Assembly: GCF_004210375.1 (NCBI RefSeq)
Contig: NW_027467782.1
Location: forward strand, 38,305,771-38,369,770
Source of the DNA: Tachypleus tridentatus
Lineage: Eukaryota > Arthropoda > Merostomata > Xiphosura > Limulidae
Direction: 5' to 3'
Length of the DNA stretch: 64,000 nucleotides
Shown here piece after piece: positions 27,529-39,722 of this stretch; the first letter of the stretch is position 1; the number at the start of each line of letters is the position of its first letter. Below the pieces are notes generated by a model. The model searched no databases and was not told the DNA's origin. It saw nothing but the letters and a program-made list of their open reading frames with translations. The position numbers and the translations under genes are program-made.

Positions 27529-28125
27529 ATCCTAAATAGATCAGATGAATTTAAGTTGGGTCTGATAAAGGCAAATTCTGGGTGTTATTTACTTCATTTT
27601 ACTGCTTTAATATCATGCTGAAAAGGTGTGGTCAGTTCTTATAAACTTATGAGAAGACAGTGCATTAGCATTCAAAATATTAGTCAAACAAGGTATCCAA
27701 GGCTACCTTAACTTTTACCAGTGTTTGAAACTGCAGAATTTTCTGTTGACCTTTTAACATGTCTTTAACACTTTGTAATTTCATAATTATCATCAACATT
27801 GTCTGTAGAAAAGTATGAAGAAAAACAGTATGAAAGGCTGTGTAAAATAATACTTCCATATAGTTATCTTATAAGTACCACATTAATGTCAAATTCATAA
27901 AGTGTAATTTTCATCTTAACAGCTGTCACATTTTCTTTATTTTTAATGAACATTTATTACATAATATGTTTTGAATATTTTAAAACTCTAATTATCTTTG
28001 TAATGCATAATTTGTTTACTTAATCAGTGAAATAGTATGCCATGTTTATTAAAGTTATTGATACAAAGGTTCAAACAAATTGTTGGTAATATAAGAGTAA
28101 TCACCCTCTACTCACATTACCTTAG

Positions 28126-28212
28126 GTAGATCAACAAGTAGGAAGAAAAAGAAGGAAATTGAGGACCTGAACTTGACATTAAAATCTGTAACAACACAGA
28201 AAGATGAGAAAG
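28126..28212 (+). pseudogene. ZC3H15-like exon upstream of the CCCH finger
   Basis: This 87-bp block translates to SRKKKKEIEDLNLTLKSV and TTQKDEK. It corresponds to the lysine-rich stretch before the first zinc finger of ZC3H15 (DFRP1), which in human reads [20 protein letters not shown] from memory. It has an acceptor (ccttag) and a donor (aaag, then gtaaaa). The donor phase leaves one base of a Gly codon, which the exon at 30381 completes. ZC3H15 binds and stabilises the translation factor GTPase DRG1. Alone this match would be weak; its order, phase and distance to the next exon carry the call. Confidence 0.6.
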
Positions 28213-28942
28213 GTAAAATACTACTCTTTATATTAAGAAATAGGTTTTTTTCTGTCACCTTTCCTTGCTTGTGGAGAATGAAGTTAATGTTAGATAACAC
28301 TGCACAACAAAGTTTTTGCTTCTTGAACACTGTTGGGTGTTCCTTATAGATGTTTGGCTGCTGATCATGAAAATCACGTCCACATTTGCCCATTACGTAT
28401 AGTTTCATTGAAATCTTCAGTTTTGCTACAATGGGAAAACAATATCAGGGCAACTGGAATTTGTCAATGCTTGCTGACTACTCTTGAACACTGGAACGTG
28501 ATGCACTGGACATTGAATACAAACAAAATCAGGAGCAAAACACTTTTAATTATGTTGAACTTAATAGTGTATTACAAACATAAACACAATTAAATAAGTT
28601 ATTGCCAGTAAACAGTTAACTGACTATTTCTCAAAGTTTCTACTGATGAAGCAAAACCAAAACTATATTTGTGCATACCCACCAGATACCTGCCACAATC
28701 AGCAAAACCTTTTCAGGAAGCAAAAAATTAAAAAAAAAATTGTTGTGCAGTATAATTTTTGTATGGAGTGTAAAGGTTTATTATTTTATTTTTACCTAAT
28801 ACAAATGCTAGATTAGACAAGCTTTCCCATAAGTTATTTCTATGTAATTCAATAGAGAGTGTGAGCAGGAAATTCTGAAATTTGTATATTCCCATTGTTG
28901 TATCACTTTCCAGTAACATAACAAGTATGTGATATGTATCTT

Positions 28943-29087
28943 AGGACAACTGGTGATACCAAAACAAAATTGAGAACAATGTTTTGACCTTCTTAGGTCA
29001 TCTCCAGATTAACAAAGAAGGAGTTTGCAACAGTTGTCCTGAAATACATTTTTACTTCAAGTTGGTTTCTCGTCATCACGAAATACG
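28943..29087. repeat. dispersed repeat with palindromic ends and hammerhead-like core
   Basis: The words AGGACAACTG (28943-28952) and CAGTTGTCCT (29031-29040) are perfect inverted copies. Between them lies gttttgaccttcttaggtca, whose reverse strand resembles a hammerhead core (ctggaga, a GACC/GGTC stem, then aaaac). The stretch after it (ttggtttctcgtcatcacg) is shared with 15497-15545. A closer match to the core is inside the Tc1-like element at 38747-38773. Similar motifs are known from Penelope-like elements, but the assignment here is inference. Confidence 0.4.
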
Positions 29088-30380
29088 TGATATATTGTTA
29101 ATCACTTAACCTCCTCCTACATGTTGATATGGCATGTTTTTGTAAACATATAAATACAAAGATTTTTCTTTTTTTTCCAGTGTTGCTTTTGCTTGTTTTG
29201 AAGTGGTGTAAAATGAGCAGGAGAATATGTCAATGTGAGGTTTCATAGTACTAAAAAACATAGGATTTTATAGTTAACTGAAGACTTTTAAGAATTACTA
29301 CATAAAATGTTATTAATACAGATTATCTTTGGATACATCAATGATCTGGCTGTCTAAGTTGGTGATAAAGGATTTTAAGATATTATTTTTAGAAATAGCA
29401 AATAACATAAGTTGAATCTTTCAAACTGAGTTATTCAAGAAAAGTTAAAATACTTTCCAGAATTATTATGGTTTTTATACCTTATGTATTATATAGAAAC
29501 TGAAATACATCATGATGTATTCTACCATATTAATATTGCTCTTGACATGTAGTCTTAAATGTGTTTAAAGATGGAACCTCTTTGCTTTCTACTTTTAGAG
29601 ATACATTTCCCTGACATAAGTGAGGATTTTTTTAGCATTAGTCATATATAAAAGAATTTCTAAAGTGTGGAACATCAGGTTTACAATTTCACCCATTTAA
29701 AGTTCTAAATATTTATTTTTCATTATTTTTTTAAGGTCTGGCACTAAAATTGTACTAATGTATAACTTGTAATTATAAATATTTATTCTTTATCAGTGAG
29801 AGTTAAATATTTTCTTTCGGAGTGGTTGGAAAGAAATACAGTTTTATTCCATATGAGTTCTGTAGTTATAACACTTAGCAGAGACATAAATCAGGTAGAT
29901 AATTGTGACTAACCAACAATAATTGGCTTTATAAGTACAATGACATTATTTACGTAGCTAAAACTCATTCAAAACAAAAAGCATAAGCTATTATATTACT
30001 GTAATTTTATTGAATGTTATTTTTATACATTTTAAAAATGCATGCTGGTACATTTTATCTGTTTTTATAACTTTAAAAATTAAAACAACTTATGTAACAA
30101 GTGTGTGGTACAAGTATTGTGTACATATTAACTAAAAGCATGAATTATTATACTGTACATAACTATCTTTAATATTAAATGAGTTTTCATAATTTTTGTG
30201 TGTTTTTCAATAGTTAGGTCACTGATATTCTTAGGGTGAATCAAAACAAGTGATAAAAGTCTGCTTAATGTAAATCACATACCACAGCATTGAAGTGTTT
30301 TATCTTGTTACTCTCAACAAGGCTACAGTTCAGTTATATTCATCTCTTGCAGAAAGGTGATATAACTATTTTAATTTCAG

Positions 30381-30518
30381 GAACTGATCCTAAATCTGTA
30401 CTGTATGTTTTTTATAAGTAAGGACAGTGTAAGAAAGGTGACAAATGCAAGTTTTCCCACGATGATGTTGAAAATAAGAGTGAAAAGAAGAGTATTTATG
30501 TAGACTTGAGAGATGAAG
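30381..30518 (+). pseudogene. ZC3H15-like exon with first CCCH zinc finger (broken)
   Basis: The exon follows a good acceptor (tttaatttcag) and ends at a donor (gatgaag, then gtaatg). It reads TDPKSVLYVFYK, a stop at 30419-30421, then [15 protein letters not shown], then [13 protein letters not shown]. The human protein, from memory, has DPKSVVCAFFKQGQC and [10 protein letters not shown] in the same order with RSVYIDARDE after it. Two features argue for a dead copy. The Gln codon before GQC is a stop, and the first zinc-binding Cys is Tyr. Introns are retained, so this came from duplication of genomic DNA, not from a retrocopy. A functional ZC3H15 would be expected elsewhere in the genome. 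Confidence 0.85.
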
Positions 30519-33500
30519 GTAATGTAGTTTATTTTTTTATCTATGTATCTATTATCTACTAAAAATGTAAAGTATAAAGGTTTTTTAAATCAACTGTATG
30601 GTTTTCTGTGTTTGCATTATTAGTGTTAGACTACTGAAGCATTTTAAGAGTTTAAATGGCAATCTTCAGTTGTACCTTTTAGAAAATTAATGTAGATAAA
30701 TCTAATTCTGTTAAGGGTTTATATCTTTCATTTCAAATATAAAAAGTTTAAATTCTATATTTTTTGGTCAAGATGAATTTTTATCTAATAAATAATTTGG
30801 ATTTCAATCAATTATTGCATACTGCACTTGATAAACCAGAATAAACATATGATATCATAGAAGAATATTCCTGCAGCTTTCAAATAGTCAAAATATTTTC
30901 AGAAGTAAAACCACAACAACAAAAGAAACAAAATTCCTGTCTTTGGTATTTTCCTCTTTTTCCTGAGCCTTACATTGAGGTCACTTGTTCACATTTATGA
31001 GAGCTCTGGGTATCTAATATGTTGACAAACCAAATTACTGCTGCAGTAATATATGATCAGTGTATTGACTATAGAAATTCCCATTATAGCTAAACATGCT
31101 ACTGGTAAGATTTTCCAGGAATTTAATTCAACGTTATATACAGACTAATTCTAAGGAAATTAGATTCATGGGTTTAGCCACTGATTTCTTCTTCTTTTCA
31201 GTAAAACAATGTTTCTGAGTAAGAATGTAATCAATAAGAAGACATTTGGAGTCTGTTTTTCTTTGTTTTTAACACTTTTTATTTTAGCCTGTCATATTCC
31301 ACACCATTTCAAGAGTTTTAGTTTTCCACTACTTTTCATGCTTCCAAGTTGTTTGTTTTGGGAGAGAATTGCTCTTCTCATACTTTTGTTTCTGTTGATA
31401 CCAGTTCTACCAGGGGACCGGTACATGTTGATAAACTTTACCACACTTCAAATCTGGTTGATATACCTATGGTAGTTGTGACTCAGATGTCATTTGTGTG
31501 GCTTTACTCTTATTTACACATGGGAGAATTGAGTATTTCATGTCATTAATGTATGGATTTTGGTAAGTTAGATATTTATATGTCTTTATTCACCTAAGTT
31601 ATTTTAAATGAATTGTAAATGAGATGTTGATTATTAATTGTGTTATTACTAGATACATTTAATCACTTTGCAAGTACATTAATCTTACATACTTTGTGGT
31701 CTCAACAGATTTCATGGCTTTGTTAGTTCATTATTAGTAATTTAACTAGGTATGTTTAGCCTAGATTATTTGTAAGTTACAATTATTACTACTAGTAACA
31801 TATAATTATTTTATTTTTCAAAATTGTTAATCATGTGCTAAACCATTTTCTCTTCATAATCCACAATTTAAAATTCTTCCCCACAGTGTCCACTTCATTG
31901 CCCTATATCATGTTTTCCATTTCAGGACTTTCCTGTTTGTTTGGACAAACCTCAATTCTTTTTTCACTCTATGATAATTTGTGCTCTTCTCTCTATGAAT
32001 AACTAGATAATGTTTGCTTCTGCTCATTCACAGTCCATAGACCACACTCCACTGATTCTACAAGATACAATAGAGGGAGGATTCCTCATGACAGTGGGGG
32101 AAATCCATTCTTAACTCCTCTCAATAACCCATTCATTTGGGTAGTTTTCTTCTTTTCAACCTCATTTGGGCCCAGCCTTCTCCTTTTCAGGTTTGGAGCA
32201 AGCAGTTCACATGTTCTTCACCTCACATTTCTTGCAGTTAAATGTATTCTATCTTTGTGGGGATGTGAACTATGGATCAAACTTGTTTGTATTCACTTTA
32301 GTGGGAACTGAGAGATCAGTGAAACTTCTCACCCATACACACTGCCTGCATCCATATAATAGTAACAACATTTACTGGTTCATGTCTTGCATTATGTATT
32401 GTATGTTGTAAAATGTTTTTCATTTTAAGTTTAATTTTCTTCATTAGTAAAACTTGTGATTTCTTTACTAATGTGATGTTAACGTGCATCTGCTTACAGA
32501 AGAACTGAATCATTTAACCAATCAAAATAAGTGTTTGTAATAATTATTTTAGCAATTAATCAAAATTATGATTGAATCAGTTGTCATGTTAATAATAAAC
32601 TAATTGAAATTAATGTTTCTAGTTATTCCAAATATCCAGATGATCAAAATATTTGTTAGGTACAAACTTACATAAGAGGCAGGTGTGGGGATGCTTTACG
32701 ACTTCCATTTCCATTAAATTTACTATTCCTGTCATTGTTACTGCAAAGCTACAGAAGCTATCTATCACTGCACCAATTTTGAACCATTGACTGTCAGCTT
32801 TCTGGCTATTTTAATAATAAGGTGTAAATTTATTGTATTTTGATTTTTTCTCAACACTGTGTAATGTTTGTACATTACAATTGTATCACTATTATTTAAG
32901 GTTGTATAAGCATGAGCAGATCTAGGGCAGGAACCCAAGTGGTCCAGTCATTCATATTTTTAGTAGTTAATAACTTTATTCTTCAGTTTTGTATAAGAGA
33001 ATGCAGGTGAGGTGAATGGATCCATCGGGTAAACTTTATGCACATTTTTCAGAGATTAATAATAATATTGTTTAATATTATATTTAAATAGACATTAATT
33101 TAAGGTAGAGATCAAGGGAGTTGAAACCCCATCCCTTCTAGCTCTTCTTTTTTAAAGTAATACCTGTATCATTTAATGTTTTTATCTGTGGGGTCTTAAC
33201 TCCTCCCTCCATTTCCCCCCATTCATTTAATTAGGAAAACAGTCAATAGTATTGAAAATAAATATTAGGTTTCAATATCTGTTTGATTGGTCTATTAATT
33301 ACCTTTATTATTATTTATTTGAATTTACTTTATTTTGAATCTGTAACAGTCAGGTGTAGATTCAGCCATTAACTTATGAATACAATAATATGAACATCAA
33401 CTGAATGTTTCCCTGGTAAATTATCAGGCCTTGGCTTTTTTCCAGAAATTAACAGTGTGCATGCATTCTAGACTTTATGGAGATTTGTTTTTAATAAAGT

Positions 33501-34327
33501 TAGCATTATTTTTCTGAATTTATAATGCACAGTGGAGGGATTTAGACATTTTCATTGTTGGTTGGTTAGCTTGGCATTTCATGGTGCAAAGCAACTAGGC
33601 TGTCTGCACCAGACATTTTGGTAATGAAGTTAGAAAAAAATTACCTTTTTTATCTAAATGGTAATAAAAAAACTTTATTTTAACCAAAATTTTGAAAAAA
33701 TTTATGGTTATTATTTCTTACATCATTTGTAGCCCTTATATTTATGACACTTGTAGCTCTTGTAACATATGCCTACTTTAAAATCTGTTTTTCATTGTTT
33801 GAAAGTTATAATGTCACAAGTGTTTTAGTACTGTTGATATCCAAAATAAGTAAAAATGCAAGTGACAAAAAAGAATTGAAAACAAACTCATGTTTGCAAA
33901 CACTAAAATGTGAATAGAGGTGTAGACATGGTTTTCCTTTCAAAATATAATAATTTATTTCAATTAAAGTTTAAAATGTTTGTTTTTATTTTCCAATTGA
34001 TCACATTAGTAGAAATAAAGATATAGATTTTAAATTGTTCATTACAACCTATATGAACTAATAATAATAGACTTTCTAATTAATTTTATCACTAATGACT
34101 TGTAACACAGGTATAAATAATAAAAACAATGAATGTGATGTACACTTATTAATTAAACCACTAGAAGTCTAATTGGACCCCCTCTTCATAAAAGAAAGAA
34201 AGAGAAACTATTCTTGCTATGATAACAATTGTTGAGAAAGTTTAAATGTACTTGGATATAGCACATAGACTATCATGTGTTGATAAAGTTAAAATATAGG
34301 TTGTTTTTTATAGCTTTGTAAAGTTTC
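30519..34327. other. spacer of the inverted duplication, second part
   Basis: Beyond the possible exon at 31202 nothing was recognised. The open frames at 31209-31549 and 32166-32513 show no family motif. A stretch at 33560-33600 (catttcatggtgcaaagc) faintly resembles a SINE tail but cannot be assigned. Confidence 0.35.
31202..31252 (+). pseudogene. possible next ZC3H15-like exon
   Basis: A pyrimidine-rich acceptor (cttcttcttttcag) precedes a frame reading KTMFLSKNVINKKTFG, whose phase continues the previous exon. In ZC3H15 the text after RDE contains DTM and then VVNKKHGEA, so KTM and VINKK could be the same positions with a short deletion between. Similarity ends at about 31252 with no clear donor. 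The match is short and could be chance. Confidence 0.3.
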
Positions 34328-34535
34328 TTTTGTTGTGAATTCTGAATGTATTTGTGTATAAAATTATATTTTAAAGCTAAAGAAATTTTATTCAAAGAGA
34401 AAATGTATGATAACTTTGCATAAGGTAAGTAAGCTTATACAGTTTAAAGATGGGTTGAACTGATAACAAATCTTATTAAAAGTTTAACATGATAATGAAT
34501 GTATAGTGTTTGGAAAAAGTTTTGTCATCATCAGG
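34328..34535 (+). repeat. nested inverted repeat, left copy
   Basis: Reading outward from the loop, this approximately 208-bp segment is the reverse complement of 36861-37072 with only scattered differences. It ends sharply at the word catcatcagg at 34535. Confidence 0.95.
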
Positions 34536-34614
34536 AAAGATAGGCCTTGTGCAACACAACAACATGGTATCCAGCTAAAGTGAAGCCCTTTCAGATACCT
34601 TATGCAATGAAATA

Positions 34615-34950
34615 CAGTGGAGTGCCGTTAAGATGCAGTATTTGGGAGTCAACCTTGTTAACCACGGCTTAATAGGTCCACGGATTAAACCTTTGTGACT
34701 GAAAAGCCGAAGTCGCCAACAGCTCAGAAACTGAAGTGATGTCTATTGGGTGTGTGGCTAATATTTATACAATTCCATAAAAATATTGGATTATCGAATT
34801 TAAAATAATACTTTAATTATTGATCACTTTTTCACGGATTTACCGCGGATTAAGTTTAATGTATGGAGAGGTGTGATTCGGTAACAATGGCAGCCTCCAT
34901 AAAGCTGGCATACAGAGCGGATAAGGTAGATTAACGGTCAATTTCTACTG
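34615..34950. mobile_element. pogo/Tigger-like MITE, 336 bp
   Basis: The left end reads cagtggagtgccgttaaga after TA (34613-34614). The right end, in reverse complement, reads cagtagaaattgaccgttaa and is followed by TA (34951-34952). TA target sites and CAGT-beginning ends with a shared ccgttaa word fit the pogo/Tigger group. There is no coding capacity. Confidence 0.6.
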
Positions 34951-35121
34951 TAATATATTCTAGTTATTTCCCAAATTAAAGCAAATCCTTTTAAATATCT
35001 CCTTGAAGTTATAAAGCCAGGATTAAATTTGTAAGCCACGTTTTGCACTTTCTTAAATTAGCGGTGAGCCGCGATAATCCTCGCTCATATTCGTCATGTC
35101 AGTGTCAACGACAAGGAGAGT

Positions 35122-35700
35122 GTGAGAAACTTTAGAAAGCCAGGTAGTAGATTTAATACATCAAAAATTCTGGGACAAGACTTGCTACAGCGGCTTAAGC
35201 AATTTCAGGGTTTAATGGCTCCACTGTACCTTACAAAGCAGGAAGCTGAGGCAATGTTGGAAGCTGGAATTGTTAAGCCTTCAAATTTAGCCTACCATTT
35301 ACCAGTTTTAATCACAAAAATTAGAGATAGGTTAACTGTTTCTAAATAAATTTCCAAAAGCTGAATCTTGTGATGAAGTTCAACTCTGAAACTATGGACA
35401 ACCTAGAAATTATAAGGTCAGGTTCTCTTCAAAGATCAACCTCAGTAAAGGTTATTGCCAAATCCTAATGAAGACAGGATTTACAGAGAAGACAGCATTT
35501 TTAATACTAGATGGATTTACCAATTTCAGCAGGTGCCAAGTCAACTCTGCAGAAACATTCAACTGTATGATAAGGATGATGCTGTGCAACACCACCAATA
35601 TCAAGCACTATGCAGATGCCATCCTGACACTGTGAAATGGGATAACAACAAAATGTTTTGTTACCAACTGGAATATAGAAAGTTTAATAACTAAAATATC
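35122..35700 (+). mobile_element. gypsy-type LTR retroelement fossil, reverse transcriptase fragment
   Basis: The fragment shows the N-terminal and central blocks of a Ty3/gypsy-type reverse transcriptase in the expected order: a block with EAGIVKPSN, then LSKGYCQILMK, then EKTAF, then HYADA. It lies inside the loop between the nested inverted repeats at 34328 and 36861. I see no long terminal repeats and no gag, protease or integrase. The copy is clearly broken, with several breaks, and looks old. Confidence 0.75.
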
Positions 35701-36860
35701 AGAAAGCTCACAAATAAGTCTGTTTTTAATATTTATACATTATGAGTGTCAGTATCAGTTTTTTTAAATAGATGAATGTGTTTCATGGTAACCACAAGTT
35801 TCATCACATGTTAAGTATACCATCACTGAGATGTTTTGAGAGAACAAACCAAATGCATCACCTTTACAGTTACAAATTTATATATGATCTGTACATGTCT
35901 GACTGTCAAGTTTTAAATGACAAAATGTATTTTCTGTGTGTTTAATGCTTAAAAACAACATTAAATAGAAATATTTTATAACTTATGTACTTTCCATCTA
36001 AGTGGTATTGTAAACAAGTTAGAAAATCTTGATTTTCTGTATTAGAACTTACTTTTTTAGTGGGGGGTTTCTTCTTAAAATGCTTAACAAGTTTACAATT
36101 TTGTAAATTAGTTCTGTTTAAGGATTTAAACATCTACAGTTTGTATTTATTACCACCAGTTAAGAGTACTTATGAAAGAAGCAAAAATTATGCAAAGGAC
36201 AACATTAAATAATGTTCCTCTTCTTTTTTTGTTACTAAATCCCTAATAATCTCATTAGATAAGAATTGTGTGCCCTACTTTGTGGAAAATAATTCCTTGA
36301 ATTCCTTGAACTGATCAATTACACTCAACCCATTAGTACCACACCTTTTATAACCCATACAAGAAAAGCACATGCTTACTCCTTAATTTTTTTCAACCAC
36401 AACATTATTCTAACGTGATATCATTTTTAATTTTTTCTTTCACTCTGTTTTTTTCCACTAATTTTAAATTACCCTTAATTTCACATGACAGCTTTCATCT
36501 TTTAACAGTTGCCATTTTAGTTAAACAATTTATTTATCTTCATTATTTGAACAAAATAAACATTCTAGAACATTACTTAATAAATATTTACAATATCACA
36601 ATATCTTGCAATTTCCTACCATATTCACTAAATAGTAAAATTGTACAATTTGATGACAGTATTTTATTTGGTGAACATATTAAAAAATATGTTTACAAAC
36701 ACTGCAACTTAATAAAATCATAATGTGTTTATTAAAAGTAAAACAGTAACTATAAACAGAGCATCAACCAAATAACTTTATTATGCTTTAAGCAATCTCA
36801 AGTTATGCAACCTCTTTGCTTCATACAATATACATTTCAGTGTATAGGTATATTATTAAA
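35701..36860. other. loop of the nested inverted repeat, right part
   Basis: AT-rich sequence with no gene. The 102-codon open frame at 36415-36723 is composition-driven (F, I, L, N, K, Y) and has no motif. Confidence 0.4.
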
Positions 36861-37072
36861 CCTGATGATGACAAAACTTTTTCCAAACACTATACATTCA
36901 TTATCATGTTAAACTTTTAATAAGATTTGTTATCAATTCAACCCATCTTTAAACTGTATAAGCTTACTTACCTTATGTAAAGTTATCATATATTTTCTCT
37001 TTGAATAAAACTAAAACTATAGCTTTAAAATATAATTTTATACACAAATACATTCAGAATTCACAACAAAGG
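36861..37072 (-). repeat. nested inverted repeat, right copy
   Basis: Partner of 34328-34535. Its outer end lies only about 13 bp from the start of the right arm of the larger inverted duplication at 37085, so the two rearrangements may share a breakpoint. Confidence 0.95.
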
Positions 37073-37370
37073 GAACAGAAAAGATAAGTAATTAATATGA
37101 TTTTAATCTGTAATTTTGATATTGCATTAGTTTTAGAACTAGCTCACACCCACGAAATGTGTAAAGCTAAAATTCAATGTCGGATGCTGATCAAACTCAA
37201 AACTAGTAGTAGAGGTAGTTGTAAGTTAATTATTGCAAATACAATTTAAAGTTCTTCAAAGTGTGTATGAGACTGGGATAAATGGCTCATTTATTATCTG
37301 AGTTCACAATATTTTGTGACACAATAACTTGTAAGTTATTCAAAATTTCGAATATTTGTTGGACATCAGT

Positions 37371-37497
37371 TTGTTTGTTTAGAATTAAGCACAAAGCTGC
37401 ACAATGGGCTATCTGTGCTCTGTCCACCAGGGGCATCGAAACCCAGATTTTAGTGGTGTGAGTCTGCAGACATACCGCTGTGCCATTAGGGGCTTGG
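37371..37497 (-). mobile_element. SINE family B in right arm, shared with left arm
   Basis: Reverse-strand copy with tail gtttgtttagaattaagc, body gggctatctgtgctctg and head ending tgtgccattaggggctt. It is the duplicate of 24432-24561. Confidence 0.9.
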
Positions 37498-38476
37498 ACG
37501 TCAGTATGAGCAATTTTCTAACATCTAAATTGAATTTTATTAGGTGTCAGTTAAGTCCTCAAATGTTACCTAAGAGTATTAATAATAGACGTAATACACT
37601 TAGCAGATTAAGTGAAAAATGTTAATTCTTAAAGCTTTTGTCTTTGATTGATAATATAGTATCAAAGAAACTGCTGTTGTGGCATATAATACAACTCATT
37701 TAGGACATTCATTTGAAGCATTCTTGGAAATTTCATACACACACATATATATTCTTGTGGGATCACTGGCCATTAACAGGGAGCCAAAGGGTCTAATATT
37801 ACTGAAGATGAAAACATTTTTAAATTGTTCAGTTACTTATTTTGCTTATGCTTGTGATTTTTTTGGATAAAATACAAATAATTTTCACAATAAAATGTTA
37901 TTACGTAAATTTCAAATATTTGCACATTTTATAGAAATGTAATATAAAAACATTTTCACCATTTTAGTGCTAATTTGATAAAAAATACGTATATACTGAC
38001 TATACTTCATATATGTATATATACAGTCATAAACTATAGCAGTTTATAAAATAATTTTTAAAAATATTTTAAGTGTAATATTTTTATCATTTGAGTTATC
38101 TATGATTACACAAGATAACATCTACACTCTCACATAATTTTGAAAGGTATTTTTTTGAACATTTAATTATTTTCCTATTGTAAATAATATGATATGATGA
38201 TGGATTTCTGATGAATCTTTGTAGGTAATGGAGCCTTTTTTAACAATAAAATATTGTTTTCACTGCATAATGCTCCTGTCTTACTGGTAAATATCAGTTA
38301 TTCTCTTTGAAATGAAACATCTGTTTTCAATTGCCTAACTTTAAACTTCATACAACTTTTGAACCACTTACTTAATCAAATAAAATTCTGGTTCTTATTC
38401 CATAGTATCAACTATTATTTGTATCTTGATAAAATTATTGCAAATATTAACAACAAAGGCACCATATATAAATATA

Positions 38477-39207
38477 CTCTTTAAAAAAAGAAAGGCAAAA
38501 GGGATATTTTTGTTATTTTAAAGAGAAATATATGTAATAACGTTACAAGCTCAGAGTATGTGATGTTACACGTGTTAAGGCACTGATTGTCAGACCAAAA
38601 TGACAATAAAAGTTGTGCACTTTGAAAACGGAGGAAAACATCGGATTTTCGCCAAAACGCATGCGTATCCAATAAATTTGTTTGAGAGATCTGCAAAAAC
38701 GGCTCGTTTGGGTTGAGAAAATATTTTACATAGAAGAGCGAACAACGTTTCGACCTTCTTCGGTCATCGTCAGGTTCACAAAGAAAGAGGTAACTGACCG
38801 AAAGCTACCTGAGTGTCGGAATGTAGAGGGCGGTATTAGATGTTTGAATATATAATTTATTTATTTTATTATATTAATATAGCACCATCACAAGGCTATG
38901 GAATCGTCACCAACAACATGGATCAACTCGTGACCGTCCACGATCTGGCAGACCTCGTGTGACCACGCCCGCACAGGATCACTACATCCGGTTACGTCAC
39001 CTTCGGGATAGGACCACCACTGCGACGTCTACTGCTTCAACAGTCCTTTTGCACATTCGAGGGAATCTTACGGACTTCGCCTTTGCAGACTTTGGATGTT
39101 CAGCAGTGACTGTGCAAAGTTTCACACATGTCACACAGAACTACCCGAATAAACTTGTTAACAATATGTCTTATATTCTGCCTTTTGCGTTTCTTTTTTT
39201 TGAAGAC
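38477..39207 (+). mobile_element. Tc1-type non-autonomous element, 731 bp, right-arm-specific
   Basis: TA flanks both ends (38475-38476 and 39208-39209). The ends are imperfect inverted repeats of about 27 bp: ctctttaaaaaaagaaaggc on the left and, in reverse complement, gtcttcaaaaaaaagaaacg on the right, both continuing into CAAAAGG. A plus-strand frame gives TTPAQDHYIRLRHLRDR and TTTATSTAST, the linker after the helix-turn-helix region of Tc1 transposases. The catalytic domain is missing. The left arm near 22425 has no insertion, so this element arrived after the duplication or was lost from the other arm. Confidence 0.85.
38747..38773 (-). other. hammerhead-ribozyme-like core motif
   Basis: The minus strand reads CTGACGA, then T, then GACC, a GAAGAA loop, GGTC, and GAAAC. 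That fits the conserved hammerhead core (CUGANGA, stem II, GAAA), with one unpaired base. I could not place convincing stems I and III, so this may be only a short stem-loop of a dispersed repeat. Confidence 0.2.
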
Positions 39208-39606
39208 TATATGTTTTGAATCCCATTAGAAAATAATAGTGGTGTAAAGGTTTAAAATTATTTAAGTATGATTATTTACACACATTGAAAAACCTTCAGT
39301 AGTTTAATGTATTTGATTGAGGTGAAAAAAGCTAAAAGAATTAGGAATCGTGTTTTAGAGAAATTTATAATTTGAAAACAAGAAGGCTATTTTAACCTTG
39401 ATATAAGATTTTGATGTGGGCTACCATTGCATTTAATAGCTTATAAGGCTCACTGGCATACAACAACTACAGTAGTGGTTGGAATACTATTGATGTAAGT
39501 AGTTTGTTATTACAACAGTTTTTATAATATGAAGTTTGTGAATGTTAACTTAGAAAAGGTATTCACTCCATAACAACTGTTATACAAGTGTTCATTGTCT
39601 GTTCCC

Positions 39607-39722
39607 TAGTAGGACAGAGGTTAGTGTTTGAATTTATAATGTTAAAGTCAGGGTTTTGATTCCCTTTGGTAGACACAGCAGATAGCCCGTTGTTGCTTTG
39701 CTATAACAAAACAAACACATTC
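39607..39722 (+). mobile_element. SINE family C in right arm
   Basis: Counterpart of 21917-22030. The B-box region reads cagggttttgattccc and the tail reads tgctttgctataacaaaac. Confidence 0.7.

Larger units (their letters stand above)
25201..28125. other. spacer of the inverted duplication, first part
   Basis: No gene was recognised except the weak coding-like stretch at 27150-27528. The sequence does not match the other side of the inverted duplication. Open frames at 25262-25465, 26246-26482 and 26803-27003 on the minus strand have no motif I know. Confidence 0.35.

Noticed and set aside
31209-31549. Two overlapping open frames of 88 and 66 codons
   Set aside because: No family motif. 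The first overlaps the possible ZC3H15-like exon, which better explains its beginning.
35122-35700. Looking for long terminal repeats around the gypsy-type fragment, using the nested inverted repeats as candidates
   Set aside because: Long terminal repeats are direct repeats; the copies at 34328 and 36861 are inverted, so they are not the ends of this fossil.
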